Shown here piece by piece: positions 51,672-62,272 of a stretch of 64,000 nucleotides of DNA; position 1 is the stretch's first letter; the number at the start of each line of letters is the position of its first letter. Source of the DNA: Sphaerolaimus hirsutus (taxonomy: Eukaryota; Nematoda; Chromadorea; Monhysterida; Sphaerolaimidae); the NCBI GenBank assembly GCA_964036195.1, contig OZ038454.1, positions 25,716,315-25,780,314 on the forward strand, read 5' to 3'. Under the pieces are notes generated by a model. The model was not told the origin of the DNA. It did no database searches and saw only the letters and a program-made list of their open reading frames with translations. A program made the position numbers and the translations under genes.

Positions 51672-53026
51672 TAGTGATGTAAAGGCACCGGGGCACCGGT
51701 GCCCCGGTGCTGGGCACCGAAGGGCACCAGCACCGGTGCTGGTGCGGTGCCATTGCAATCTTCAGGGGTGCCATGCCGGTCCCGGTGCCATTTTTTCAGA
51801 ATAGCACCGGTGCCGGTGCGGTGCGGTGCCATTTTTTTGCCGGTGCCAAAGGTGCTAGCACCAGGGCAAAGTAAAAGGCACCGGGAAAGGCACCGGCCAA
51901 GGCTTCATGTGCTGTGCAATTTTGTGCATAGTATGTGCTTATTCATATTTCAAAAAACAGCGATATATTTACCCAACCGTTTTTGCCTATTTTGTAAACC
52001 TCCCGATCAAATAAATATACCTACTGTGAAATCTATTATACCCGATACGTGATCTGATGAGCGAATCTAAAATTTTGTTGAATTTTAAATCATTTTTATA
52101 TTTTATATTTATCTTACTTGTTTGTTCAAAATTTGTTGTCAGTTTATGACAGAGATACCGTATTTCCTCGAAATACCCCCGGGGGGTTTATTGTTTCAGA
52201 GTGAGAATTTTGAGGGGGGGTTAAACGAGGGGGGGGGGTATTTCGAGGGGGGGGTTTATTATTTCGCCAGAAATTTTTTGAAATCCCAGTACTCAAATGT
52301 CGTCTGAAACGTACGCAGACGTCGAAAAATGCAACAAAAATCGCCATTTATAAGACTCTAAAGACATTTATAAGTGTGTAGACGTACAAACACTGTTCTC
52401 ACATAACAGAGTCATCGTTTTTAACGTTTGTTCTGCATTGTCGGGATGACAAACCGCAGCCTTTGTCATTTACGTTCTCTATACACTAAATTTGGGGCGG
52501 GGGTATTTCGAGGGGGGGGGGTTTATAAGTTCATAGTGTCCATTTTGAGGGGGGGTATTTCGAGGAAATACGGTAGTTCCATTCTCTGTACAGCAACGAC
52601 TCCGATCAGTAGACAATAGTGGCTATGGACATTGTAGTGAATTAAATATTTTATCTTTTTTTTTGTAATCATTGTAATTGCTTCATAAAAGTGATTGCCA
52701 CATCATTCTGATCATTTTAAGTGCTCAACCATCAAAATCGGGTGAAAATTCATGGAAATATGCACTTCCAAAGGTGAGACCACTGAGAAACTGCCCGATA
52801 TTTACTTCAGAAATTCCAGCCCGGTGCGGTGCCTTTCGGTGCTAGCACCGGCAACCCGCCGGTGCCCTTCGGTGCCGGTGCCATTTTTTCCAAAAGGCAC
52901 CGGTGCCGGTGCGGTGCGGTGCCATTTTCTGGCCGGTGCCCCAGGGTGCCAGGTGCCCTTTTCATGCGTTGGCAAAGGTGCCGGTGCGGTGCGGTGCCAT
53001 TTTTCCCGGTGCCTTTAACATCACTA
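51672..53026. mobile_element. hAT-like element, GGCACCGG family (copy 1)
   Basis: Ends TAGTGATGTAAAGGCACCGG and GTGCCTTTAACATCACTA with a perfect 8-bp duplication GTTGTGGG (51,664-51,671 and 53,027-53,034). GGTGCCGGTGCGGTGCGGTG words fill both arms. It starts 13 bases after the exon donor and holds a TA-MITE that the sister copy lacks. Confidence 0.92.
52158..52573. mobile_element. TA-MITE with a sequence-proven empty site
   Basis: CCGTATTTCCTCGAAATACC to TTTCGAGGAAATACGG between TA (52,156-52,157 and 52,574-52,575). The sister element at 53,674 has GACAGAGATAGTTCC uninterrupted, showing that a single TA was duplicated on insertion. Confidence 0.95.
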
Positions 53027-53154
53027 GTTGTGGGTTTGGCATTTCATCGGGAATTTCGCACCGAGCGTTCTAATAATTTACGGGAGATTTATATTTTTTT
53101 TAAACAAGAAAAAAATTATACTTTTTCCAGGGTTTTTTTCTGGGGAGATAATTA

Positions 53155-53300
53155 TAGCGTATATCCTCGAATAAGTCACCCCCCTCGAATAATCCCCCCT
53201 CGAATAACCCACCCCTCCTCGAATACGCCCCCCCCCCGAATAACTCTTTCTGTTGTGAGCGTGAGTAAAAAAATACCACCCTCGAATAACTCCCCCTCTA
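53155..53300. mobile_element. TA-MITE-like fragment
   Basis: GTATATCCTCGAATAAGTCA followed by CTCGAATAACCC and C-run words. The right end is unclear. Confidence 0.45.
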
Positions 53301-53439
53301 AAATCGATGCCACAAAAAAACGTGAAAATATTTGACAAGATTATCCGACATTTTACATTACACATGCAGCGGTACACGCCACTTAAATCTTCCATCCAAC
53401 ATCCAAAACCCCACTTCAACCTCACCCCTCCCCTCCCAG

Positions 53440-53640
53440 CTCTCATGCACGTGGGACGACAGCAACTGGTTGGGCGGCGAGTCGCGTCGCGGCGCCGGCG
53501 CCCAGTCGGACTCGTCGCAGTCGGGCGGCGCGGCGGCAGGCGACATGGACGCCAGCTGCAGCGTGCAGGCGGACGCCGTCGGCGCCAGTCCAGCGTTGGC
53601 GCTCAGACGGCGACTGCTTGATGCTGCTGGGCATATGCAG
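53440..53640 (+). CDS. wake: wake exon: conserved 'CTWDDSNWL' block and Ser-rich insert
   Basis: Acceptor CCCTCCCAG|C, donor ATGCAG|GTGGGT. It encodes 'LSCTWDDSNWLGGESRRGAG', a Ser/Gly/Ala-rich insert, then 'LALRRRLLDAAGHMQ'. Phase 0 at both ends. Confidence 0.94.
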
Positions 53641-53673
53641 GTGGGTGGGGGGGGGGGGAATGTGGATGGTGAC

Positions 53674-54569
53674 TAGTGATGTAAAGGCACCGGGGCACCG
53701 GTGCCCCGGTGCTGGGCATGCTTGCAATCTTCAGGGGTGCCATGCCGGTGCCGGTGCCATTTTTTTCAGAATAGCACCGGTGCCGGTGCGGTGCGGTGCC
53801 ATTTTTTTGCCGGTGCCAAAGGTGCTAGCACCAGGGCAAAGTAAAAGGCACCGGGAAAGGCACCGGCCAAGGCTTCATGTGCTGTGCAATTTTGTCCATA
53901 GTATGTGGTTATTCATATTTCAAAAAACAGCGATACATTTACCCAACCGTTTTTGCCTATTTTGTAAACCTCCCATCAAATAAATATACCTACTGTGAAA
54001 TCCATTATACCCGATACGTGATCTGATGAGCGAATCTAAAATTTTGTTGAATTTTAAATGATTTTTATATTTTATATTTATCTTACTATTGTGTAAAATT
54101 TGTTGTCAGTTTATGACAGAGATAGTTCCATTCTCTGTACAGCAACGACTCCGATCAGTAGACAATAGTGGCTATGGACATTGTAATGAATTCAATATTT
54201 TGTCTTTCATGTGTAATCATTATAATTGCTTCATAAAAGTGATTGCCACATCATTCTGATCATTTAAAGTGCTCAACCATCAAAATCGGTTGAAAATTCA
54301 TGGAAATATGCGCTTCCAAAGGTGAGACCACTGAGAAACTGCCCGATATTTACTTCAGAAAATCCAGCCCGGTGCGGTGCCTTTCGGTGCTAGCACCGGC
54401 AACCCGCCGGTGCCCTTCGGTGCCGGTGCCATTTTTTCCAAAAGGCACCGGTGCCGGTGCGGTGCCATTTTCTGGCCGGTGCCCCAGGGTGCCAGGTGCC
54501 CTTTTCATGCGTTGGCAAAGGTGCCGGTGCGGTGCGGTGCCATTTTTCCCGGTGCCTTTAACATCACTA
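53674..54569. mobile_element. hAT-like element, GGCACCGG family (copy 2)
   Basis: The same ends as copy 1, with a perfect 8-bp duplication ATGGTGAC (53,666-53,673 and 54,570-54,577). Nearly identical to copy 1 apart from the missing TA-MITE and a short deletion, so both insertions are recent. Confidence 0.93.
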
Positions 54570-54576
54570 ATGGTGA

Positions 54577-54815
54577 CACACAGGTTGGATGTCAACTGGA
54601 TTCGTGTCAACTGAATTTGTGTCAACTGAATTTGTGAATTATGTGATTTCATCTCTCCTATCTGATGGAGCGTACCTAGTTGATTTTTCACTATGATACT
54701 TAATTTTCAGTGGTTCAGTTGAGTGTGATGCTCACAAATTTTTTTTGTGTTTTTAGTTGACATTGATACGAATTTCGTTGACACGAATTTGCGATGTCAA
54801 CTAGCGCGTGTGGGC
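54577..54815. mobile_element. Palindromic MITE (GTCAACTAGTGTG type)
   Basis: TGTCAACTGAATTTGTG arms and a GATGTCAACTAGCGCGTGTG end resemble the GTTTACTAGTGTGC family. Confidence 0.45.
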
Positions 54816-54960
54816 CCACCAATGCGTGAAATCTCCAGATGTCTCCTTCTATAAATTGAAGTTTTTTCCTATGATTACTCACCAACTTGTTCAGAGCCGT
54901 AAACATTTAACCATTGCACCAGTAACTGTGGTAGAGGTACGAACAATAATCACTGTACAG

Positions 54961-55095
54961 TGCATACCCAACATGCAGGCGGGCCTGGGCTACGTGGACA
55001 TCGGCCGGCTGCACTGCCGCCCCGTGGCGCACAGGGAGACGGGCGCGTGCATCCTCGTCACCGTCCAGTACGTGCCCGACTCCAAGGCCGTCCAG
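54961..55095 (+). CDS. wake: wake exon: conserved middle region
   Basis: It encodes 'AGLGYVDIGRLHCRPVAHRE' and 'TGACILVTVQYVPDSKAVQ', with donor GTCCAG|GTACGC. Two acceptors fit: CTGTACAG| at 54,960 or ACATGCAG| at 54,978, both phase 0, giving six more or fewer residues. Family comparison favours 54,978. Confidence 0.92.
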
Positions 55096-55124
55096 GTACG
55101 CGTGCAACTGTGCTGGTTCGGGGG

Positions 55125-56510
55125 TAGTGATGGAAAAGCGCCATGGCGCTGGCGCCTGGCGCTAGCGCCAAAGCACAAAGCGCCATGGCGCTTTTGGCGC
55201 TTGGCGCTAAAATGCTCTGGCGCCATTGGCGCTTGGCGCCGGGATCTGAGAAAGCGCCATGGCGCTTTTGGCGCTTGGCGCCATTTTCTGGTGGCGCTAT
55301 TGGCGCTTGGCGCCAGCATTTTAAATGGCGCCAAAAAAGCGCCAACCATAATCATACAAAATCCAAAAAGAAGTCCAGTAAACAAGTGGACTTAACTATT
55401 TCTTGCACCTGACAAATTTTTGTTCCCAAGCCCTGTTAAATTTGCATTTGATCACTGTGAGTACCCTAAAAACATCGAAATGTTGCATAGGTAGGTTGTC
55501 CAAAATTGCTCCTCATTTACTCACAATTCCAGCTACCGTATATCCTCGAATAAGACCCCAGTGAGTTATCATTTCGTCAGTAAGTTTTGGAGGGGAAGTT
55601 ATTCAAGGGGGTCTTATTCGAGTGGGTGTTATTCAAGGTGGGTCTTTTTCAATTTACCCCCTCGAAATTTACCACCTCGTATTTACCCCTTGAAATTCAC
55701 CTAGGTCTGAGTGAGCTGGAGAAATAATACTCTCCCCTTGAGATGCACCCACCCAATCTAACCCCCTTTATTTTAACTCTAGATACTCTGGGTAGATACC
55801 GTATTTCCTCGAAATACTTCCCCCGGGGGGTGATTGTTTCAGAGTGAGAATTTTGAGGGGGGATTAAACGAGGGGGGAGGGGGGGGCTTATTATTTCGCC
55901 AGAAATTTTTTTAAATCCCGGTACAAATTTGTCCTTTGTAATGTACGCAGACGTCGAAAAATACACCAATAAACACCATGTAATAGAGTCTATACACTTA
56001 CATAAGTATTTATGTAGATGGTATAAAAAGGTTCTAACGTTACACAGTGGTTCTTTTTAACGTCTGTTCTGCATTGCCCGGATCACAAACCACAGCTTTA
56101 ATAATCTATGTGCCCTTTACATACAATTAGGGGGTATTTCGAGGGGGTGGGTAAAAATTTCATAGTGTCCATTTTAAGGGGGGGGGGTATTTCGAGACGG
56201 GGGTATTTCGAGGGGGGTATTTCGATTAAATACGGTAGCTGGAAAAAAATTTTCCAGGGGGGGCTGTTTGGGACGTCGTGCTGCATAATAAGAAGTGTTT
56301 TCACTTTGGCGCTGGCGCCATTGGCGCTTGGCGCTATAGCTTCCTGGCGCCATTGGCGCTTGGCGCCGTGGTCCAAAAAAGCGCCATGGCGCTTTTGGCG
56401 CTTGGCGCTAAAACGCTCTGGCGCCATTGGCGCTTGGCGCCGTGGACCGGAAAAGCGCCATGGCGCTTTTGGCGCTTGGCGCTAAAAGAATGGCGCTTTT
56501 TCCATCACTA
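55125..56510. mobile_element. hAT-like element, GGCGCC family (copy 4, with nested MITEs)
   Basis: Ends TAGTGATGGAAAAGCGCC and GCTTTTTCCATCACTA lie 1.4 kb apart, joined by a perfect 8-bp duplication TTCGGGGG (55,117-55,124 and 56,511-56,518). GGCGCC arms flank unrelated sequence that includes at least one TA-MITE (55,799-56,235). Confidence 0.9.
55799..56235. mobile_element. TA-MITE nested in the GGCGCC element
   Basis: CCGTATTTCCTCGAAATACT to TTCGATTAAATACGG between TA dinucleotides. Confidence 0.78.
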
Positions 56511-56523
56511 TTCGGGGGAATTC

Positions 56524-56925
56524 AAAACCCTGTAAAATATATACATTGTAAAGTGTGAAAGACATTGAAAATGTCACGTGTCATGTAAAAGACCCTGTAA
56601 AATGTAAATGAACCTGTAAAATGTCAGATGTATTCAAATTTTATTTTATCGTATCCAGATCTTTTGTTTTTGTGTCCAAATCTTACTTTTGGACAATTTA
56701 TTATATCGGTTCCAAGTCTTACAAGATTTGAATACAAAAAAAAGAGTTGGGTATGATACAATCAGATTTGGATAGACATGACACTTTACAGGGACTGTCA
56801 CAAGACACCTGACATGTTACAGGGTTTTTTACATGACACCTGACAGTTTGCACGGTCTTTTACATGACGCATGACATTTTACAAGGTCTTTTACAGTTGC
56901 TGGATGTGGCACCTGGTGAAAAAGT
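56524..56925. mobile_element. Diverged CCWGG-family element upstream of a wake exon
   Basis: AACCCTGTAAAATATATACA and TTTTACAGTTGCTGGATGTG flank TGTAAAAGACCCTG words. Its left end is cut by the hAT-like insertion at 55,125-56,510. Confidence 0.5.
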
Positions 56926-56952
56926 AATTCCATGCACACTCTATACACGCAG

Positions 56953-57159
56953 GGCCTATCCATCCGGTGGACCCAGTTAGACAAGTTCCTGCGGCGGCAC
57001 AAGACCAAATCGCTGGGCGACCAGTCGAACGCGTACGACCTGCTCACGTCCAGCCTGATCGACATGCTCAACTTCTACGAGTCGAGCTACGTGCCGCTCG
57101 ACCGCGGCCTGTACCTGTGCTACATGAAGCTGCACGCGTCGCTGACCGACATCAGCCTG
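56953..57159 (+). CDS. wake: wake exon: conserved helical region
   Basis: Acceptor ACACGCAG|G. It encodes 'GLSIRWTQLDKFLRRHKTKS', 'AYDLLTSSLIDMLNFYESSY' and 'RGLYLCYMKLHASLTDISL'. The donor AGCCTG|GTGCCA lies exactly at the edge of a CCWGG-family element. Leaves in phase 0. Confidence 0.93.
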
Positions 57160-57160
57160 G

Positions 57161-57647
57161 TGCCAGTCTCGGGGCCTGTAAAATGTCCTGGAAAATGTCA
57201 TGTGTCATGTAAAGTGTCTAAAGTCATGGAAAATGCCCTGCGAAATGGCGGATCCGTGCCGGCACACATCTAAACCCATTACACATCTAGACAGAGTCTG
57301 CGGATAAACAGCGATTATCTAAATACATGTTGGATCGATGAACGTCAATCATTCAATAAAACATTGCTCATTATTCAGCGGTGCTGGCAGCGTGCATTGT
57401 TTCCATCATAAGCGGGTCCAAATTTGGATGCATGATAGTAATATTAGAGGACACGCCCGCTAGAATCAGATGAGTGACGTGTTTAGATGTGTAATGGGTT
57501 TAGATGTGCAATGGGTTTAGATGTGTACTAAACCTCAGTCCAAAATGGCATCTCGGTTGCCATTTCGCAGGGCATTTTACATGACTTTTGACACTTTACA
57601 TGACACATAACATTTTACAGGGCAATTTACAGGGTTCGGGACTGCCC
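57161..57647. mobile_element. CCWGG-family element forming a wake intron (CCTGG duplication)
   Basis: CCTGG (57,156-57,160) then TGCCAGTCTCGGGGCCTGTA; right end TTTACAGGGTTCGGGACTGCCC then CCTGG (57,648-57,652). Exon sequence abuts both sides. The interior has TGTAAAATG words plus a repeated TTTAGATGTGTAATGGG unit around 57,480-57,530. Confidence 0.88.
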
Positions 57648-57651
57648 CCTG

Positions 57652-57837
57652 GTGGTGCCAGAGAACCTGCCCTCGGTGCTGCCCTTTGTGTACATCCGCG
57701 AGAACCCGCACGTGTCCAAGGAGGAGTGGGACTGGCTCAAGCGACTGGCTGATGATAGTGACCAAACGGATAAGCCTAGTGATGTGCAGCTGGCTTTTCA
57801 TTGGTCCATTGTGTCTGCGGCCAGGATTTTGCTGCAG
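57652..57837 (+). CDS. wake: wake exon: conserved 'PENLPSVLPF' region
   Basis: It encodes 'VVPENLPSVLPFVYIRENPH' and 'VSKEEWDWLKRLADD', with donor CTGCAG|GTACCT (phase 0). The protein continues cleanly from the previous exon if one CCTGG copy is removed, but the base pair before the exon is TG, not AG. No AG in the vicinity keeps the frame, so the 5' border is inferred from the protein. Confidence 0.85.
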
Positions 57838-58273
57838 GTACCTACCTATTTATATCCATTTTGTTTTGTGTGGAGGTCTCAAATTAGGGGCTGGGGGTGG
57901 GAGGTATCGATTTGCTATCTATCCAGCCAAGGTGAAGGGTCATAATCATAGAGACCCCTGGTTTTGAGCCCTGTCAGTTTTTGAGTGCGTTGAATTCAGG
58001 TCAAAAGTTGCAGATGAAGTTGTCATTTTACTGTGTAAAAGTATTATATCTGGAGCCCTGTCGGTGACGAGATGGTGAACATTTTTTATGAAATGTGGAA
58101 CTTGAAAATATTCTAGTGTATAAATAAAGCTAGACGATATTGATGTCTGGGGCGTTCCCATTACATCATATTTACAATCCTTTTTTCTACAGTAATTCTC
58201 AAGTGATTTCCTAAAAACTCTTCAAATCGTTGAAAGATATAAATCCATGAAAATATCCCCCCCCCCCCCGCAG

Positions 58274-58526
58274 GACTTGGACGTGGCCGACGACGACGAG
58301 ATGGGGCTGCACCGTCTGTTCCGCTACGAAATCATCGAACCCCACGCGGACGTGAGCTTCGTGCTGGTGGTGCCGCCGGCGGCGCAGGTGTGCTCGGCGC
58401 CGTCGAACGTGACCCTGCCGCACGCGATCAGCACCAGCGCGCTCGGCTCCATGGCCATGTCTGCCAAGACCACCGTGGAGGGCAGGCGCGGCTGCCTGTC
58501 GCTGCCCGTGCCCGTGTTTGAAATGA
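58274..58526 (+). CDS. wake: wake exon: conserved C-terminal domain part
   Basis: Acceptor after a C run (CCCCGCAG|G), donor AAATGA|GTCCGT. It encodes 'DLDVADDDEMGLHRLFRYEI', 'DVSFVLVVPPAAQVCSAPSN' and 'GCLSLPVPVFEM'. Enters phase 0, leaves phase 1. Confidence 0.92.
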
Positions 58527-58689
58527 GTCCGTTTTTTAGATGGGATTTTTTGGCTTTTGGAATGTTACATGTATTTACCTATTTACCATGGAAGCGTCCA
58601 TCTACAAAATCTTGACCTAATTCTCTCACAAAAAACTCCCTCTTGCTGTTGCTGTTTCGCGGCTTCACAACTAAACATTAATCGTTTAA

Positions 58690-58805
58690 CAGGGGGAATT
58701 CAAAAGGGGGGAATTATTCAGGAGCGGAAGTATTCAGTAGGGGAATTATTCAAGAGGAGGAAATTATGCAAGAGGGGGAATTATTCAAGAGGGGGATTAT
58801 TCTAG
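58690..58805. repeat. GGGGGAATTATTCAAGAG tandem words
   Basis: Seven imperfect units of about 17 bp, similar in wording to the TA-MITE interior. Confidence 0.5.
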
Positions 58806-59012
58806 TAGATAGTAAATGCTTTCAAAAACTGACGGCATATTTTGTGCAACCCCGTATAATATTTAGGTATGCATTTTTCTCCTTGTAAAAACACACATCA
58901 AATAATTCAAAGCCACTTCGAACAGAATAATTAGAACATTAGCTTCTAGCAAACAAAAAGTGTCCACCTTTTTCACTCTGAATTCAACATCTTTTCGCAC
59001 CCTTGTTCGCAG

Positions 59013-59208
59013 TCCACCTGTGCACGTACCAGCCGGACTTCATCGCGCTGTACTGCCGGCTGTCCACGTTCGTCGAGTACTACACGCTGGCGCTGCAGCA
59101 CCTACTGCGCATCTCGCTGCACGACCACGCCGCCGGCGCCTACAGGGGCCAGCTGGCCACGTTGACTGCATGCCAGCACAGATTGGATGCTATTTGGAAG
59201 GCTGCCAG
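59013..59208 (+). CDS. wake: wake exon: conserved 'HLCTYQPDFIALYCRLS' region
   Basis: Acceptor TTGTTCGCAG|TC, donor GCCAG|GTGGGT. It encodes 'HLCTYQPDFIALYCRLSTFV' and 'LTACQHRLDAIWKAA'. Enters phase 1, leaves phase 2. A strong family match. Confidence 0.95.
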
Positions 59209-59253
59209 GTGGGTTGGGGTTGGGGGGGGGGGGTGCGGTTGATGCGGTGGGGT

Positions 59254-60317
59254 CAGGGTTGGCAAAATCTCAGAAAAAAATAAAAATAAAATAAAAATAA
59301 AATGGAATATTCAAGAATAAAATAAAATAAAATAAAATGGAAAATATAAGAATAAAAATAAAAATTGTATAAAAATTCGAATTTTTGTAAAATTTTTGTA
59401 AAATTGTATAAAAATTCGTATTTTTGTAAAATTGTATAAAAATTCGTATTTTTTGTAAAATTTTATCTCGTTGCTTGAGTTTCTACCTGTTTATTCATGG
59501 ATCTGGGAGCAGTCCCAAGTGTAAAGTGTCCAATGTCATGTAAAATGTCATGCAGTGTCAATTGTCATGACAAATGTAAGGTCAAGTGTAAATTGTCATG
59601 ACATGTAAAAAATAAAGTATCAATTGTCAAGTAAATTGTGTCCAAATCTTATGTTTTATATCTAAATCTTATGTTTTGTATCCAAATTATGTTGTTGTTG
59701 TATCCAAATCTTATGTGAACATTTGGATACAAAAACATAAGGTTTGGATACAAAACATACTATGGATACAAAAACACAAGATTTGGATACACAATTTACA
59801 CTTTGCATGACATTTGTCATGACAATTGCCACTTTGCTTGAAATTTGACATGACACTTGACATTTTGCATGAGAATTGACACTTTACTTTATATTTGTCA
59901 GGACAATTGACAAATTGCATTACATTTTACAAATGTGCCCAGCACACTCCACTAGTCCTTCTACTGAAAATGCAAACCATTCTTATCAATAATTGTAACT
60001 TTACACTTGCAGCTAGCTAACAATACATACTGCATGCAACTTTTGAAAAGTAAGGGAAAAATTTGTCACAGGTTTTTCATGTATAGGTCTAATTATAACA
60101 TTTTTTTGGCCTTGCATGCATGATTCTGATTTTTTGTAAAATTTTTGTACAATTTTTGTAAAATTTTTGTAAAATGTGTCATTTTATTTTATTAATGACT
60201 TTTGGGAATAAAATAAAATAAAATACAATGAAACAAGAATAAAATAAAAATAAAATAAAATTTTTATACAATTTTTATACAATTTTACTAAAATGAATTT
60301 TTATAAAACCAACCCTG
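59254..60317. mobile_element. hAT-like element, CAGGGTTGG / ATAAAAT family (copy 3)
   Basis: Ends CAGGGTTGGCAAAATCTCAG and TATAAAACCAACCCTG with a perfect 8-bp duplication GGTGGGGT (59,246-59,253 and 60,318-60,325). It shares the interior CCWGG-type remnant with the copy at 27,446 but lacks the foldback insertion. Confidence 0.93.
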
Positions 60318-60342
60318 GGTGGGGTATAGTGCGGCGATATTT

Positions 60343-60364
60343 ATGTGTGTGTGTGTGTGTGCGT
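60343..60364. repeat. (GT)n microsatellite
   Basis: TGTGTGTGTGTGTGTG run of about ten units. Confidence 0.85.
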
Positions 60365-60665
60365 GGGTGCCAGTGTTGCAAAAACGTATTTACGTTTACC
60401 CGAAATACCCATGTATTTTGGTATTTATATTTACGTTTAAGTTTGTTTTCAAAAAATGCCATCACGTTTTGTTACGCTTTCCTGGCCACTTTCCTGGCCT
60501 GGCTTTCAAGAATATGCTATATACATAACAATGGCAAAAAAAAATACGAAAATAATTTTTACTTTTAAATTTTTTGTTGGATTTTTCGAATTTTTATTTC
60601 CCCACAAAAACACTTCAAAATTCATTTGATGCGCATCGCTTTCACACAAATCTACTGTTGCGCAG

Positions 60666-60936
60666 ATGGATCAGCAGCGTGGCCAGTCTGGCGCGCGACA
60701 AGTCCATCGAGGCGGGCGCGTGCGCGCTCGCCCTGGCCGACCTCTTCCAGTACACGCCCGCCGCCCTGCCCGCCGGGTCGGGCATCGTGCCCGACACGGA
60801 CAGACCGTCGGGCAAGCGGAACTTGGCGCCCACGCGCAGCCTGGTGCCCGACAGACCGGACTTGGTCGATGGCGCCGCGCCTGCGCCCGTTGCCGTGATC
60901 GACGCAAATCCACCCGCCGCTCCCGTCAGAGACAGG
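60666..60936 (+). CDS. wake: wake exon: end of conserved domain and Pro-rich tail
   Basis: Acceptor TTGCGCAG|A, donor GACAGG|GTGCGT. It encodes 'WISSVASLARDKSIEAGACA', then a Pro/Asp-rich stretch ending 'PAAPVRDR'. Enters phase 2, leaves phase 0. Confidence 0.9.
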
Positions 60937-60984
60937 GTGCGTGTTTATGTGCGCGTTATTTTCTTTTTTTCGCGGGTGAGTAGT

Positions 60985-61110
60985 ATTTATTGGGCCAGTT
61001 ACACATTCTATAAAATGACATGTAAAATGAGCCCAGTCAATTATTATTTTACATGGTCTTTGACACTTTGCATGACATTTCACATTTTACAGGGCATTTT
61101 ACATGCCCAC
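60985..61110. mobile_element. Diverged CCWGG-family element in a short intron
   Basis: GGGCCAGTTACACATTCTAT at left and TTTTACAGGGCATTTTACAT at right, with TGTAAAATGA words. It makes up much of the 202-nt intron. Ends too diverged for certainty. Confidence 0.4.
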
Positions 61111-61138
61111 AGGACGTGACCACAATTCAATAACGCAG

Positions 61139-61395
61139 GACGAGGAGAACAACTCCGACGACGTGGGCTACCACTCCGACCACTCAGCCAACACCAACGG
61201 CAACGGCGACAAGAAGCGCGCTGCGGGTGCCGCTCCAGCCCCGTCGCGGGCAGCGGCGACACTTGAAGTTGCCGCCGCCGCGCCACTGCAGCAGTCGGGC
61301 CCTGTCCCAATTGCAGCCGAGGAGGGTACAGTGGAGGGTGCCCAGTCGCTGTCTGTGCCGCCGGCGGCTATGGTCAAAGCGATTAGCAACCCTGG
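61139..61395 (+). CDS. wake: wake exon: Asp/Asn-rich and Ala-rich tail region
   Basis: Acceptor TAACGCAG|G (an earlier AG would bring in a stop), donor CCTGG|GTATGC. It encodes 'DEENNSDDVGYHSDHSANTN', an Ala/Pro-rich stretch and 'MVKAISNPG'. Enters phase 0, leaves phase 2. Confidence 0.87.
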
Positions 61396-61981
61396 GTATG
61401 CGTGGTTTGAATGCGACGAGCCAACTCCGCCCATTCAAGAGCCATTGCGCAGGCAGAACGACACGTTTGTTCAGATTTACTTTGAAAATAGAAACGTTGT
61501 TTATCAACTTTATTCTTTTGTTGGTCTGCAAAGTGCAAAGTGCAAAACATTTTTACTGCGCAGACGAATTTTTACCACAGAGATTTACACAGACATTTAA
61601 ACACAGACATTTAAAAAATTGTAAATTCAAAAATCAGCCTTGAACACCATTTAGTTTACTGGAATGGGTGATTTTTACTCTGCGTCTACTGTATTCCAGT
61701 AAACTCAAGTGCCATTCAAAGTTGATATAACAGTTTTTACCAAAACCATCAGTAAAAAGTGTGTGCACCGCAAATGATGAAAAATGTTCATCATAAATAC
61801 ATAACACCATTCAAATAGATATTACCTAAATCATAAATAAATCGGAGTTTTTGTGAAGAAAAATATCAAATACTTTTGGATTTAAAATCATATTTTGAAT
61901 AATTCTTAGGAAAAAATCAGCCTGTGTATGAATCATTTTCCATTCATTTTCCCTCATTCAACTCCAATTAAAATTCCATAG

Positions 61982-62272
61982 CCGCCGTTCGCACCAGTAC
62001 GCCAACGTGGCGTCGACCAGCGACGAGCCGTGCGCGTGCAGTTCGCTAGCCGACACTACAACCGACCCGCCCACATCGGACTCGCCAACGCACTCGCTGC
62101 AGCGCTACGACAGCTTCCTGCACGCGCCGCGGCACCACCGACGGTTCGCGTCGCCGGCGGCGGGTACCCGACGGGCGCCCGTGCCGCCGCCGCGGCTCTC
62201 CTGCGCCGAGTCGACCGACTCTGACCGGGTCGACGTCGAGTCATCCTCTGCTGAGTCGAGTAGTTTGGCCAG
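61982..62272 (+). CDS. wake: wake exon: Ser/Thr/Pro-rich tail region
   Basis: Acceptor TTCCATAG|C, donor GGCCAG|GTGCCA. It encodes 'RRSHQYANVASTSDEPCACS', 'HSLQRYDSFLHAPRHHRRFA' and 'SCAESTDSDRVDVESSSAES'. Enters phase 2, leaves phase 2. Its last CCAG plus the next G is the CCAGG target of the introner that forms the following intron. Confidence 0.9.
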
